Assembly: GCF_031877795.1 (NCBI RefSeq)
Contig: NC_133948.1
Span: 13,314,948-13,378,947 of the forward strand
Length of the DNA stretch: 64,000 bases
From: Strix aluco
Lineage: Eukaryota; Chordata; Aves; Strigiformes; Strigidae
Direction of reading: 5' to 3'
Shown here: piece by piece, positions 29,876 to 45,100 of the stretch
Layout of the letters: the number at the start of each line of letters is the position of its first letter
Position numbering within the stretch: position 1 is the stretch's first letter
Made by a program: the position numbers and the translations under genes
Notes under the pieces: generated by a model
The model's database searches: none
What the model saw: only the letters and a program-made list of their open reading frames with translations
Told to the model about the DNA's origin: nothing

Positions 29876-32800
29876 TCTATGCATGAGGGGAAAGCTTTAA
29901 TATCACGGAACTGTGAGGGCTTGATGGGGCTTCAGTCTACACACATACATGCAGGCGGAGGCTTTGCTCTTGTGGCATTAACCTGTTTGGAGCATGCTGA
30001 AGATGTCCCCTCTGTGTCCTTAGGAGGTCTCCAAAGTGAACATCTCCCAAGCTCATGGGTTGATTTCAGCCTTGGGATCTCTGCCTCTCGTTGGGTGTGC
30101 TCTGCGACACAGCTGGAAATCTTCTTCCAGAGGATGGATGTGGTTCAAGCAGATGATAAATCGTGGTTTCCTCGCCTTGCCCTTAACCCAGTCACAAAGG
30201 GGATTATCCACAGGGGTGAGAGGCGTCTGGAGTCCGGTCCCTGCCTTGCCTCAGGGTGATTATTTCCAATCTCAGTGAAGCTTTTCTCCTTTGCCTCGTG
30301 GAGGAAATTCATTATCTGGAGCTGGCGCGCTTGCACGGTTATAAACGAATCCTACCTTCTCCGCGCCTGTGTCACCTGGAGCCGGGCCGGGGGAGCTGGC
30401 GAGAGCCTGGGCACTCACACGTCAGGGCTGTCCCCACTGGTAATGTTGCATGATTAATAACAACCCCAGGTTAATGGGGTTTTAATGTTCCTCCAGCAGC
30501 AGAGAGAGGGGGTGGTATCCTCAGCTCTGAGGTGGGGTGGTGCAGAGCAGAGGCTTTGATCTTTCTTTTAGGGAGGCATCGAGGTGTTTTTGTGCTTGGT
30601 GCTGTACACGTGTCTGTGGACACCACGGCATGTGTGGGTTGAACAACGTGGGCACAGCTAGATGTGCTCTGGGGTTGGGAACTGTACTTGAGTGATCATG
30701 GCACGGTGCATGATGGACACAGACATAAAATACTGTCCCCAGTGATATTATGGGGATCCCAGCAGATAGTGGGGGACTGCACAGAGAAGGGGATGGCACA
30801 GGTCCTGCATCAGGCTGCCCAACCCAAGGAGCAGCAAGATCCACCCTTATGCCATTTCCATCAAAGAGGGCTCCCTGCATCGTGGATTTATCAGGGAAAA
30901 GGCTTTTTTTTCCCCTCCCCAAGGATGGGAAGGGACCCAGCTTGCACATGGAGGGACAGAAGGGCTGGGCAAAGGGCCTGTGGTCCATCCCTCCTTGTCC
31001 CTGGGGTCCTGTTCACAGACTATGTTGTGGTCCCTGTTCCTGTGAGCAGGCCTGCAGAAAACTGCTCAAAGGGGATGGGCCCAGAAGAGTCCTCCCCCCC
31101 CTCCCTCCTTTCTTTGCCACATGAAATAAAAGCCGGCTGTCTGTTAATTACATGAACCTTCTCATGGGCAATTGAGCTGTCCGCGTGTGTGCGTATTCAT
31201 GCTGTCTGCAAGTTCTTGTCTGATTCATGCTCACAGGTGACTGAAATGAAGCCAAATTTTGCAACAAAGCTGTGCGCTGCTGGCTGTGTCCAGCTGCATC
31301 CAGGCTCTGTCCACCAGCGAGGCGGCATTTATTTCCCCCAAGGCAACAATAGTGGTCACCTCCATCCCAGACTCAGTTTTTGAGTTCTCCGATGACTCGT
31401 CCCCATGGCCAACATGTTACAGAGCCCCAAAGGGGTGGGCATACCTCTGCCTGTTGCCACCTCTCCCTCTGTTTTCCCAGGGAAAGTCCTTCAGGCACAG
31501 GAACGCAGTCCTTTCCTGGTGTGTGGGCCAGGTGAGGATGCAGCCCTTCCCCTTGCTGGAGGTGGAGGAGGCTGGGGCTTTAGGGAGGGGATGGGTTATA
31601 ATGTCAAGGGGGGGTGGATGAGAGAGGATGCTTGGTGTGGGGATCACTGCTGCTGCTCCATGTGTCCTGGGTCTACAAGTGGAGCCCAGCAGTGAGCCGC
31701 TGCACTGGCTGGGGACTGTCCTCTGGTGACAATGACAGCCCGTGGCCAGCCTGGGACTTGAGTCCCCATCACTGTCTCTGTCCCATGTGCACAGAGGAGG
31801 TTCTGGGAGCCCAGGGAGGTGCTGGTCCCTGGCTCTGTGTAGTGTGCCTCTGAGACGCTCCCCAAGGACCCTTCCCTCCCATTGGAGTTTGCTGGGACTG
31901 GGGGTGTTGGCCAACAGGGTTCACAAAGCCCTCCTGTATACTTCCCTAGGGTATAGAAAAGAGTGCTGGCCACCTCTGGGCACACATTCCAGCATAGTTT
32001 GGCCCATGCCCACCAGTACCCTCCTAGTCAGGGTCTGGGCACACGACACATGAGGGAACATGCCATAGACCTCCATGGCTCTGCACTCCTCTCCTTCCTG
32101 CCAGATTGCTTCCAACCTCTTCAACACTGAGTTTCCAGGCCTTAATTTTCAGTGCTCATTGCTATTCATCGGTGCATCTGAATATTTTAATCCTTGGAGG
32201 GGGGGTGCTGCAGAACAGCATGCCCCCCCTTTCTCGGCCACCTTCCCTTGCTTATCTGCTGAAACCAGGGCCAAACGGTTCCTGGCCACAGTGGGTGAGA
32301 CAAATCGTAGAAGAAGCTTAAAGCAAGACCAGCATCTCCCACTTTGTGCTTGGAGGGGGCTGGGGAAGAAAAGGAGGAGGGAGTGAGGGAAGCAGCTTGT
32401 AATTACAGAGTAAGAGGCAGTGATAAAATGATAATGGAAGAGTTCTGACCCGGCCGAGCCAGTTCTGCAAAGCTGTGAAATAAATTTAGCAAAAGAGCGA
32501 GGGCACGGGGGCTTCCAGGCTGGGTTACAGCTGAAATGCTGGTTTCACAAACAAGACATAAATTGGATTGCAAACATCTAATTAACCTCTTTGCTTATTT
32601 TTTGTTGGGAAAGGTGACAGATTCCAACCAAAGCCGGCACTATGGCTTGGTGTCCCCTTGCAGGAGAGAATCTGGAGGAGAGGAAAGGAAAGTGATTTGG
32701 TGCTTTCACCTGCTGGCTCCCTCTTTGCTGTCCAGATGTCAGGGAGAGAAATTCAAGCTCTTCTGGCCTCTCTGCTTTGCAGCCGAAGCTGTGCATGATG

Positions 32801-35800
32801 TCCCTGATGCCCTTGTCATGGGAAGAGAAGGTGCTGTTGGGGTTTCTCCCCATGTTTCTTTGTTCTTCATCTCACTCAGAGTTCCCCACTTCCAGAGGGA
32901 CAGGGATGGGGATCTCCCGTGGGCTCCCCAGCTGGTTTGGCTGTGCTTGGCTGCTGCACTGTCCTGTGCAGGGGCTACTGACTCTTCTGTGTTTGACCCA
33001 ACCTCTTTGGAGTGCAGAGTAAGAGCAGGAAAACGACCCTCTGCTCCCTTCCCTGAGCTCCAAGGGTTGCTGTTTATCTTGCTGGAGGGCAACTGTTCCA
33101 CATGGATTTCAGAAACAGAGTAGCTCTGTGACCCCCCTCCCTCCCCATCTCTTCACTGCCTCCTGCCTCCCCCTCACCCCAACCTCTTCTCTTTTTCACC
33201 CCACCTTCCCCCAGGGGCATCCAGCCAGTGCAAATGGTCCCTTGGCAGCAATGATGAAGATGGATGTCTGATTGATTCTCTCTCCTCTGTGCAACCCCCT
33301 CTCCAGCCCCCCCCCTTTCCCTCTCCCCCCCTTTCCATGCCCTTCTGGCAGAAAATTAAAAGGCTATTTGTTAAAGGGTGAAAGCCCTCAGGTGCAGCCC
33401 CCGGCTGGACAATTTGTCTCCATGAAAAGGATGCTATTATGAGAGCGGCTGGATCCAGGAGGAGGGGGAGAATTTGCCAGGAAGAGAAGGGAGAGGTGGG
33501 GAGGGGGAAGGAGGCATCTCCCGGGGACAATGAGGTTGGGCTGGGGGGGACGGGAGATTGTCGGGGCTTGCCGGCTGGGCTGCCGTTCAACGGGGAGCGC
33601 GAGGGGAGGGAGAGCCATGTGCTGGAGGGAGGGAAGCCAATCCTCTTGTTATGAGGCCTGCCGCAGAGCAGAAGTGCCGACCTGCCAAATCCTCTCCGGC
33701 GGCGGCTCTGCAAGTCACCCGCTTCAAAGGGAACAGACGCTCGGGCCGGCCAGGCGCCCCACTGAGTGGTGGTACCCCGACAGCCCGCCTGTCCTCGGGC
33801 AGGGGGGCAGAGCCCTACCACTGCCTGATGCCCCTGGTTGCTGCCAGGCTGCTGCACTGTGCTTGGGCAGCCCTGCATGTCCCCAGGGCTGGCCATCCTC
33901 TCCTCTACTCTGGGGAGGAGGAAGAGGAGGAAGTCATGTACTGGTGTGCCTCTTGTCTATTGAATCCATCAGCCAAGTGTCTGCCTGCACAGCCATCCCA
34001 TCATACCCTTCGCTGCTTGCCATCCCTCCCTCCATTGCTCTGTGTATTTGCTATTCCCCCCACCCAGCTCTTCATCCCTCTATTTACCTTCTCTCTGTCA
34101 CCTAACACCCATTTGTCCATCCACTCATCCATGTCTCTCTGATTTTTAGGGTTTAATATGAACACCCAGTTGTGTGGTCCCTGAGGACATGCAGTACTAA
34201 ACTGGAGCTCCCCAAAGGAGCTCATGGAGCCTCCAGCCCTTTTCCTCTCCAAAATACTATAAAAATCCTTCAAGAATTAGGTTCAGTCAATAAAAAGACG
34301 CTGTTGTGAGGAAACTACAGCAGGAGTGAGATCTCCTTACCCAGGTTAGAGGTTGGCTCTGAACTGAAAGAGGCTGAACATCACTGAGGTGTCCTGGGAG
34401 GGACCAGGGCAGGACTGAGACCTTTTGTTCACCACTGATCCCTCATAGCAGCTAACAGCTCTGTGCAGCATCTCAAGGTGACAGCAGTGGAAATGTGCCT
34501 GGGCAGAGGGCCCTGCAGAAGCTGGGGAGATGCACTGGTTGTGTTGCTGTGCCCAGCAGGATCCAGCCATCCCAAGGGTGAGGCTGGTTGCACATGCTTT
34601 GTTGTGTCCAGGGAGGTTCTACCCTTTGCTCTTCTACTTTTCTGCCCACATGGAAAAAGCAAAAGAAGGGAAGCAAATGGTCACTTCAGTTGGGAGCAAG
34701 CAGAAAAGAACTCATGAAGGGCAAAAACCAGCCTGGTCTGGAATAAAAGTGGCTCTGCTGGAGCATCATTTCCATGTGAGATGCTGCTTTCCAACGGCTG
34801 GATGGGAAGTTGATGTTGCAGCTGGTAAGATTACAATCTTCCACCACATCATGAGGCTGGTCTGGAAACAAGCAGCAGGTTTCGGTGGGTTTAGCCTCAC
34901 TGCACATGAGGTGGCACCCTGAAGGGAAAATCTGGGGAGGGTTGAGTGGGTGACAGAGGTCAGGGCCTTGAGACAAGCCAGTCAGCTCTACACTGGGCAG
35001 TTTGATCTGGGCAGAAAGCATCTCTGCAGGAACTCTTCCTGAAGGTCAGTCTATGGGACAAGAGCCTCTGGCCATGGCCGTGTGTCAGGACAGAGCTCTG
35101 GGTGTTCAGGTACTGAGAGCATCATCACCTCCTTACAAATCATTGGGGGTTGCCTCCACTTTTGTCTTACCCTATCCCTAAGGTGCCTGCTTGCTGGGGC
35201 ACAGACGTGTTTGCGAATGCCATGCTGGGCAGAACGGATTGGCAAGATGCTAAAATAAGAATGTAAATAGCTATTAATGCCTGGATCCAGTAGATCCCCC
35301 AGGCTACCACTGCTTTGAGCAAGGCTCTGGAATCTTTTGCCCAACATCTTCTAGAAACTCATTTCTCCCTTCATCTAGTAAGGAGGGAGAAAAAAAGGCA
35401 GCATGTGAATTGTGAAAGAGCAGATGCTGTGTCCCCGTGCTGAGTTTTCCTTCTCACTTCCCCACCTCCCCAGATGAGATGCTAACGTTGGTGTGCATTT
35501 ATTTGATGTGGGATGGGAGGACAAGTGTTTGTAGGAAAGCACTGTGCCCCGTCAAGGCGTCCCACCTACATCTCTCTGTGTTGGCGAAGTAGGATTACAC
35601 TAAGTGGTGGCTCACACTCAGATCTGCTTGACCCAAAGGTGCAGCCAGGGCTCAGAAAGCAGCTCTGAATTTGCATTATTCCCATCAGAGCTGGACCTGA
35701 CTTAGAAATCCCCATTTTTTTAAAAAAATAAATCATTCTTTAGTCTTAACTCAGGACAAAGTCAAAATACTCAGTTCTTCCCAGGGTAAAGGTCTTTTCA

Positions 35801-38800
35801 CTTCAGGCAGGGAATGAAATGGGCTGGAGCCACCTTAGCCACAGCCAAGAAAACCGGGGATTTCTCTGCTTTGGCTTGAGTGTTTTATTTTGATTTTGCC
35901 ACTAAAGCCCATTGACTGCATCCACCATCCTGGATATACATGGGTGGACACGTTAAGTTACGTGTGCTCCCGTGGGCCACGCTAACCTTGCAAGGCTAGA
36001 AGCTGTTTTCACCTCTTTTACAAGCAGCAGGGGCTTAGGTGATGAAAGTCATGCTGGCCAGCCTGAGCTCCAGCTGATGGGGAGATGATTTGGAGGTGGT
36101 TTTCTGTCTCAGGCAGGAGGGGAGGGAAAAAGGCAGCAGTGCAGCAGAGACCATGAAGAGTGGGCAGCCCTTTCACTGCTCTGGAGTCTCAGACCTTCTC
36201 TTTGACTCGGGCAGTCCTGGAACATGAGCACAAACACCTCCCTGAAATGGGACCCAAACCACAAACCCAGGCATGAGGTCAGGCAGGGAGCTGCTCCGAG
36301 GTGTACAGCCCCGTAGCGCTACCAATTTTCTTTAGGTTGTATGTGAGTCTAGCCAAAGCCTGCAAAAATAGTGGAGGGAGGAAAGAAAAGGGTGTTCACA
36401 TTCTTCAGACAGAGCTGCTCCCTTCCTCCTGTGGGCATTCCTGTTTCAATACCAAAAGCAGCGTGTGTATGTGAGCTCTCCCAGCAACTTGCTCCTAAAC
36501 CCAGCTAAAATAGATTACAACATAAGATTTAATGATTCAGCACTTCTGTTGCCACTGATTTACTGACTGATGCTCAACTTTTTTATCAGCTGAAGAACTG
36601 CTTGGCCATCAGGAGCTGCAGGCAGCTGCAAAGGGAATTAAATAATAATATATTTTGGAGGTAAAAATGGATGGATCAAATGCAGCAGCACCAGCATCCA
36701 GACAGTGAAGGGAAGGTCAGAATAGGAGCTCAAATATGAAGGAGGAGTCTCTGTGTACTTCTGTCACCTGACAACACTAACACAGACTTAACCTACATAC
36801 ATACCAAGGTCTTTTGTGCATTTATTTTATATTTCTCTCTTTGCCAGAATCGCTGATTATTTGAATCAGACATGCAAAGTGACGCCTTGATTCTGTATGA
36901 GGTTTGTGTGACGGGTAACCAAATCCCATGTGGCACCTGAGAGCCCCAGTGGCACTGAACCAAGGGGGAAAGAGCCCCCAGATGAGTTTCCTGTATCCCC
37001 TGCCCCGGGGTGCTCCACACCAGCTTTGCCACCTGGAGCTGTGTGGGAGAGCCCCATGTTTTGTCCCCGAGACCACCCAGGGGCAGCTCCCAGCACATGC
37101 TGCTTGGGAGAGGGGTGTCCCTGGCACCCCCCCCCCACCCTTGGGTGGAATGAGGGGTTCCCAGCCATACACCCACAGTCCCACCAGTGCTGACATCAGC
37201 ATCTTTTTTTCACCGTCTAGGTTTTGCCCCCTAAACTCAGACAGGGTTGCCCAGGACATGAAACCTGGACTTCTAATCCAGTCCCAAAACCACACCACCC
37301 ACATTATCCATTCAGGTACATTTTTTTGGGGTCAAAAGTCAAAGAAACAGCCACCTCTCCAAGCCCAGAAGCAAAAGTTTTTCCACTCAAGCTCATGATG
37401 ATGAAGTAGTGTTAGAAATAGCTGAACTTCATCCTTTTTCCTTACCACAAACCCTCTAACCTCTCTTGGCTCTGGGTCTCTTCTCCTGTCTCATTCCTAC
37501 CAGTGTTGTCCCCTCAGCCCTGCTCCCTGGATTCAAGAAGAGATATTTGCACAGCCCAGAGCATCAAGTTTCTTCTGGCCAAAAGGGTGGAGGACTTCAG
37601 CAAGCTGAGGCTGGGAGGGAACACCCAAGGCAGCCCGACCACCCTGATGGTCTTTGTGGCCATGAAACCAGCCCTGTGCATGGGCAAAGAGGAGGCAAGG
37701 ACCTGCTCTGTGTGCTCCGCAGCGGAAATCCCCATCCACAGGTGACAGAATTGATGGAGATAAGCATGCTGAGTGAGAAATGGTTCAGATCAGGAGGAAA
37801 TATTGCTGGCTTTGTTAACCAGGGGGATGCAGATGTGGGGGAGAGTTGCTGCTCCAGCAAGATGGCAGGCAGAGGAAGTTTTGCAGAGAGGTTCTGAACC
37901 GTCTGAGAGCACACCAGCGGATGAAACGATGGGTGGGTGCCGGTGGCCATTCTGCAGCATCTGGTGTGTGCCCCAGCACTGCTGGCCAGGATCTACTCTT
38001 TGAGCTGACCCAGGGGAGTGCTGTTTGAACAAGCCTGGGGGAAAAAAATAGGGGGGGAAGAAAGGGGGAAAAAATGGCCTGAGTCCAATGGCAAGATATC
38101 TCTGGAGACAGTGTAGAGCTGTTCTGTGATGGTGTCTGGAAAACACAAGGAACGTGAAGCGGAAACCAATGAACCACAGTGAGCACGCTGGAAATGAGGC
38201 CTAATTGATGGACAAAAACAGGAGCAGATGGGCAACCCTGCCCACCACCCCTTTCCAGGGGTCTAATTTGCCACCGAAGCCAGGAGAACAGCCATCCCTG
38301 AATAACCGAGTGTCATGGCTGCAGACGGGGGGGTTGCCTTGTCCTGGCATGCTGCTGGAGGAGACCCCAGGGGTGTCTGTGCAGAGGGGGAGCTGGCAGC
38401 ATCCCACATCCACTGCCCCTGTGGGGTGGTCAGGCATGTCCCTCCTCTCTCCACCTGGCACAGACATCCCCTGTGCTGGATGCAGTGGGACACTAACATA
38501 CAGCTTTATTATCGGGGCCAAATTCAGAGGTGAGGCTCTGGGATAGGCAGACGGGGCATTACCAGGGCTCAGCAAGCTACTGCATTTCTGTACGTGAGAC
38601 TTGTTGTTTGCTCAGAGCTTTGAAATTCAAAGTTGTTCTTCTCTGCCATAAAAGACGTGAGTCAAGAAGGGTGTTTAAACAAGTCTGTCTTGCTTCAGAG
38701 CTGGCTAAGACCCCATGTATTAAACTATAAGACCCTATGTATTACATTAGGACAGGTGAAAAGCAGGTAAAACACAACAATTCCATCCCAAGGGCCAGGC

Positions 38801-39074
38801 GATGCAGCCCTAACACCTCTTTGGGGATGCTGAGAGTCTGCACGAGGTGTTTTTCCTTTGATCCCTGAAAGATGGTGCAGGTCCACCTACCAGAGAAACC
38901 TTCTGTCTGTTCAGCTCAGCTTTGCTCCACAAAGGAAAAGCAGTGAGTTCCCTATGGCAACGCTTGCGGAGCCGGGGACCAAGCAATGCTTGTGGCTCTG
39001 ACTCCAGCTGCAGCCCCAACTGCTTTTGCTCTCTAAGCAGGCACTGACTCCTGCCTCCTCCTGCTGCGACCGTG
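29876..39074. other. Long intergenic stretch, no gene recognised
   Basis: Unique-looking average-GC sequence has purine-rich patches (for example 33,430-33,520). A few TAAT-rich patches occur at 30,445-30,490 and 31,125-31,180. No coding exon with family resemblance, RNA gene or CR1 copy is seen. Confidence 0.5.
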
Positions 39075-39180
39075 GGGAAGCTTAATGAGTTAATGCTGAT
39101 TAAGTGCTTTCAGATAATCAGATAAAGGTGTCATAAAAGTGCTTTACAGTGATGATGATGTGTTTTATGGTGAGGAGAAA
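39075..39180. promoter_or_regulatory. AT-rich candidate regulatory block
   Basis: CTTAATGAGTTAATGCTGAT is followed by TAAGTGCTTTCAGATAATCA and a GATAAAGG word. Non-repetitive and motif-dense, but short. Confidence 0.3.
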
Positions 39181-42100
39181 CTGATGATCCCAAATAAAAA
39201 TCCAAATTAAACCGGGGGGGAAGTACAAAGATGTCTTCAGATCTGGGGTGAACTTCACATTAAGGGCAAAAACCCATTCAAGCATTTGCAAAGTTCCCAT
39301 CTCTCCTCAAACAGTGCCACATTTTGACCTCCCCCCTCCTCTCCAAGAGCCTTTCTGCTCGAGACCAAGATTAATTACCTCCCTCGCAGCCCTTTGGGCT
39401 TCCCCCATCTGATAACGTGTGAATAAGGCTGACAGGACCTGCTAAGGGTCTCACAGCTTTCTCTGCTCCCTGTCTTGCCTTTCGGAGCAACTGAGCTCCA
39501 GTGTCACGTCTGCAGGGTCATCACATCCCTGCACTTCCTTGCTGGTCCCCAGCCTCCTACCTCGGTCAACACTTCACTTGTCACTCAACTTTTGGCATCC
39601 ACAGAGAGGGAAACCATAGGGATGATGCTCCTGCCTGCTCTCCATGCTGGGGTAAGAGAGAAGTTAGCCCCGAAGCCTGAATCTGCTCACACCAACTGCA
39701 CTGGCACCAAGTCCAGAGCACACCAGCAAGACCCTAAAAAAACCCAGATAACAGCATTCTCTCCACTTTGAAAGCTGGCTTTGTCCAGGCTGTCAGAGAC
39801 ACCAAAGTTGAGGGACACATGACAAGATCTACAGCAATTGAAAGGGGCACCATCCTTAATATGTTCAGCTGAAAGCCCAGGTCCCCAGGTTGCATGCAGG
39901 AAATTGGCTCGTAATTTAGCGGCTGGTGCCAAGTGGCTGCATCTGTCCAGCCTTGTGATAGCCTTTTCTTTCTTGCTCTTTTTCAACTGCTTCTCCTGGC
40001 AAATGTACAGCCTGAGGAGGAGGCAGAGATGTCTCGGACAACCTGCTTGCTCGACATGCTGGCTTGGGTTTATGGCCATGGCTGGGCAGTCCCCCCTCAG
40101 GTGGCACAGACAGGGTTGTCACCCCCATACGTCTCCCTGCACTCCCCTAAGAGCAATGGGACCTGGCACAAGGCATTCCCAGATCCTGGCTCATTTTAGC
40201 TGGCTTACTGGGGAGGCGATTTTCATTTTGCTTTTACTCAAGCAACTAAACCAATTTTCTCCCCACACCAACAAGGGTTTTTTCTTTTTCTCTTGAGCCA
40301 GCTGAAATGTTTGGTTAAAAATAAATGACCTCATACTTTTTTTCCTAACATATTTTTTCCTCCTTCATCAAAGCCAATGAAAGATCCGAGTTTGTTTCAC
40401 TTCAGTTAAAAATGTCAAGATGAAATGATCCAACATTTCCAGTGTGATATCTTTGTTATAAACACATTTATTTAGGCAAGTTGTTTTGCCAAATTTGACA
40501 TGAATTTGTAGCTTTGAGCTGAATTTCCCAGTCATCCTGAGACTGCATTTTGAAGAATGATGGATTTGTCTAACAATTTTTTCCAGGCTGGAGTCCACTG
40601 GATCTTCAACCCGGAGGATGGGACAGTGTCCCAGAGGGATTAGATTTCATCCTACAAATACAGTGCTACAGAGTAAACCAAAGGAGAAGCTGAAGATTTC
40701 AGCTGGGTTTGCCTCAGAGAAGTTGACAGTAGGTGATCTACAGAGGTCTCTCCCAAGCTCACTTCCCTGTGAGCTGCTGATAAAATCATTTCCCCATGAG
40801 ATCAGTTGACTTCACATGGCTCAGCCCAGCATGGTCCTCTGTGACTGTCCGGTAGGTCCAGGTTCCCAGCTGGGTAGAGGTCAGCAAACTTGCTCCAACT
40901 AGGGAGTTTAGCAGCTCTGGCAAGACTTGCTCTGCTGCCAAGCTGCTGCTGAGACACCTCAGCTCAGTGGAGGTCACAGAGAGGGCCTTCAGGCCTGAGA
41001 TGGGGAGAAGGGATGCAGATGATGGAAAAGCTCTTCACCACTGTCAGCCCCAGGTTCTGCCTGGCACTTGTAAAGCTCTGCTGGGTACATCCCATCTCTG
41101 CTTTGACGCTAATGCAAATCCACCTGGAACAAGGCAGGATTTGGGATGCCGGCACTAGCAGCACCTTGTCATGTCTCCTGTGCTCCCTTGGGACCGTTGA
41201 CACAGGAGGCAAGAGATTTGGGCTGACTCTTTACTGCTTTCATTGGCAGAAAGCAAGAAACTTTGCATGGAGAAACAGCACTGGGAAGTCACCTCCTTTA
41301 AAAAGCCGTTGAGGTGTTCCAGGGTACCAGCAGGAGCATGGACAAAAGAGGAGACTATTTTCCTTCCCACTCCCCCCCGACTGTAGTCACTATGCCCTTC
41401 AAACATCCTTGACCCCTTGGCAGAGGAGGTCAGTCCCTCATCTGTACCACTCACGACGAGCACCAAGTGACGGCTCCCCATGCATCACCCCAGCAGTCAT
41501 GCTGGAGCTTGCATGTCATTTCAATTCGTCTTTCTCCAAGAGCTCCCTGTCACCGGCAGCACTGCGGGAGACGTGGGGGGAGAAGGGGAGGCAGAGTCTG
41601 ATGGAGCCAGGGAGAGGCAGGCAGGAGCAGGCAGAGAAAGAGAAACTGCTGAAGGGAAGGGGGAGTGAGACAGGATGAGGGAGGTAGAGCCGTCCAGGTT
41701 CTATTTATTGAGGGCTGCTTCTTCCTTTCCTGGGAGGTCCCACCAGCCATGTTCTGATGGAAGCTGCTGGCTGGGGGGCAAGGAAGTGCCCATCCTTCAC
41801 CCCGAAGTGGGCACAGCGGAGCAGCAAGCAGGCAGAACACTTCAGGTACGTGTTTTGAGGTCCCTCCAAACACCATAAAACTCAGGATTTCTTTCACTTT
41901 AAGGCAATGGGGCAGGAAGGCTCATAGTCCCCTTAGGAGTGCAGCCCACCAACACTAGCTCTATTTGGTAGGTCAGGGAGCTGCAGCACAGAGGGGGAAC
42001 CCAACTTTGCACCTGTTTATATTAATTTAAATCGAGAATCACGCCTTGATTTCTGTCTCCTGGCATTCAACCACAGTAAATGGGGTAAGAGTGGGGCAGA

Positions 42101-45100
42101 CCTCAGTGAGCCCATGATGGCTTCAGACCTGTGATGATCTCCCGGCTGTCTGTTTGATGCCCAGGGAGGACCAGCTGGCTCCTGCTTCTCAGCTGCAGTT
42201 TGGGAACAGGCGGGATGGGAGGATGGGGGGCTGAGCCATGTGAACCCTGTGCCTCAGATAGGGACCACTTGGGCAGCAAATAGACTCGCTTGGCTCCAGC
42301 TTCAGTCTTCTCCAAGGGCACTTGGCTGATCTGCCGCCGGGGCTGGGCTGCCTTTGTGCTGTGCTGAGCACGGCCCCACGTTTCATCTCCCGCCCGGCTG
42401 GACTGCCTATGTGGGCCGGGGGAGCGCTCCTTGGGGTCATGTTTGTTATGTTTCCAGGAAGCCCCTCCAGAAAAACATCCTTGAATCACAGAGGTTTCCC
42501 TTCTGCCGGCATACAAATGAACCCCAAACAGAGCCCACTTCAAAGCGTCCAGCTAATGAGCCGGTCTCTCCCCCCTCCCCGCCCTGGTTTCAGGAGGGCC
42601 CTAACGATGCTGCGGTATTACAAAGACTCCAGCTTTGCTTTTTGAGCCTGCTCAGCGGAAAAAAATAGAAGGAGAGGGGGCAGGGAGCAGCGGGAAGCAG
42701 GCACGCACATGCCAGCACAGGCAGCCATGAGATGCTTCCCAGCACCCTGGTACCCCCATACGCACGCCGAGCAGTGGGGCAGCATGGCACAGAGGGGCTG
42801 AGCATGAAATGGGGCTGATACTGCCCTTTGGTGCTGCTTCACAGCTTCAGTGGTGCAGATCCCCACCCGTGCATGGGGACCAAGGTGGTGATGTAGGGTG
42901 TGGAGGAGTGGGGGTCTTGATATTTTTGGTTTTTTCCAGGGACAAGGTGGGGTCATGGGGGTAGGGAAGCACGTTAGATGGAGAGAGCACTGTTTGGACC
43001 ACCCCCTTGCATTGCAGCTGGCTTTTATTCTCCTGAGCCAGGATTTTCAACTTTGCCTGGAGGTGCTGTGGTGGAGTCAGGGCTTTGGCACTAACCCTGC
43101 CTCCTTATTCCCCAGTTTGGGATTCCCCATCCCTCCTTGTTCCTCTTTTCTTCCCCAGGGGTTCAAACCTAAAACCTCCGTAGAGTCCCTGGGGGATTTG
43201 GCTGTGCTGGGATCAGCATCATTCCCCAGGGTGGCTGCACCTCACTTCTGGCCCTTGCAGTGGGTACCTTGGGAAGCTCACACACCCCCCGCAGGAGCTG
43301 GGGCTGCAAACACTGCCCTGAATCCCCAAAGTGAATCATCCAGCAAAAGCCGGTAGCAGGTGTGGGAATCAGCCAAGAGAAAACAAGAGCCGCAGGAACT
43401 GTTAGCTGCAAGCCAAAATGAAGCACTGAGTCGGGAAACAGGGTTTGCAGTTTTTCCTCCTGAAGTATTTTGAGGAGGAAACAAACCAAGGAATTTTCTT
43501 TTCCTTTGTTCAAAAGTTTTGTTCCGTTTCTGACTACTGAAAAGTAGTGTTTTTCTGATTTTGCTTCCAAAAAAAAAGATGTTTTCATACTTTCATTTTA
43601 TCCACAATATTATTTTTGTCTGGCTGAGAAAGCATTTTTTGTCACAGAACTGTAAGACAAAACTAAAAATAACTCCTTCCTGCTCATGAGCCATAAATAT
43701 TCACTGTGCTCTGCAGTTCCCTGTATCAGGTGGAAGTTTTTCCCATCCAGCAAGCAGAGAGGATGTTTTCCTGGGGACCAGCTTCCAGTGCACACCCAGG
43801 AATGCCACCACCAATGAAGAAAGGTTTTTGGTTCAATTTCTTGATCTCAGAGGGTTCCTACACCCAAGTTAAGCAATTTTTCAGGGGAACATCTGGCTCC
43901 CTGGTGCAGAGCTGACCTGTTATTTTAGGGCTGTCCTACCCCTAGCAACCCTTATTAGCCAGAGGGAAAAAAAAAATCAAACCTATTTATGAGAACCTTC
44001 ATGGCTTCACATCCTCCATGCTGGAGCTTTTCAGGTACTTCCGTAAGAGAGAACTACATGGATAATTTTGTGTCAAGATAATGGATAATTTTGTGTCAAG
44101 GTTTTTCTGGACCCTCTCCCCAAGAGTCTTGCATCTCAAGGGCCTTCCTTGCAAACATGCCCGTGCATACAGCTGCACTCCTGCAACACATGGTGGTGTC
44201 GAGAGCTTCACCTGCAAAATTTCCAGTAGGTCTCAATGTTTCCTTCTGCTCTTTACCCAAAGGGTGCTCCAAAATCCAGGGCCTCAATTTGCTGTAAATC
44301 AACACATGGTTCTCAGCCTCAGGCAGCCCCAAGAGTCCTTGGATGGGTCGGTGTCGAGCAGCAGCGCACACAGAAGAGGAAACTCCTTCCTCCATGCCGC
44401 CAGCATCCCCCATCTCCCCAATATAAATAAATAATCTGCAATCTCAACATATTTCCACCCCCGAGGGCCAGAGCAGTGATGAATATACCCAGCCAGGCTA
44501 TTGTTCCACCACTGGATAATAACAAATCTTCGATTTCTGGCTGACCGTTAATGCCTTCTCTGATGCTCGGCTGTGTTTAGCCAGGCTGCGGGCGTCCCTC
44601 CAGCAGCTCCCCGCAGCAGGGGCAGCCCCTGTGGGTGCGGGGGCGATGAATGGGAGCCGTCAGCCCCTTAGCGAAGTTGTCAATACCACTGATCAGCTCC
44701 AGCATTGATTTCCACCCCTACCCTCCTTCTCTCTGCCCTCCCACCCGCCGCTGCTCGCTCCCCTCTGTATTTTTCTCTCTTGATCAGGGAATAAATAAAT
44801 ATGAGCAGCCAGTCTTATGTGCCCAGAGGTGCCTGGGCTTTTGCTGTGGCTCTCCCACCATGCTATCAGCTCCAACGTCAGCCAGAGCTCAGCCAAAGCC
44901 ATCACCTCTCCTACTGACCGTGACTGAGAGCTGAGTGTTGCCCAGCCCTGTACCCTGCATCTCCCCCAGGCGGGCACTGTGATGTGAGGAGGGGTCTTGG
45001 CATGGGACCAGCGGTGCTGGGCTAGGCTGGACCAGGGCAGTGAAGGTTTTCCCCTGACTGACGCATCCTGGGGCTCAGCCTCCAGACCCTGGGACAGGGC

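Noticed and set aside
33430-33520. Purine-rich patch as a regulatory tract like that at 12.5 kb
   Set aside because: It is short and interrupted, within what background composition can give.
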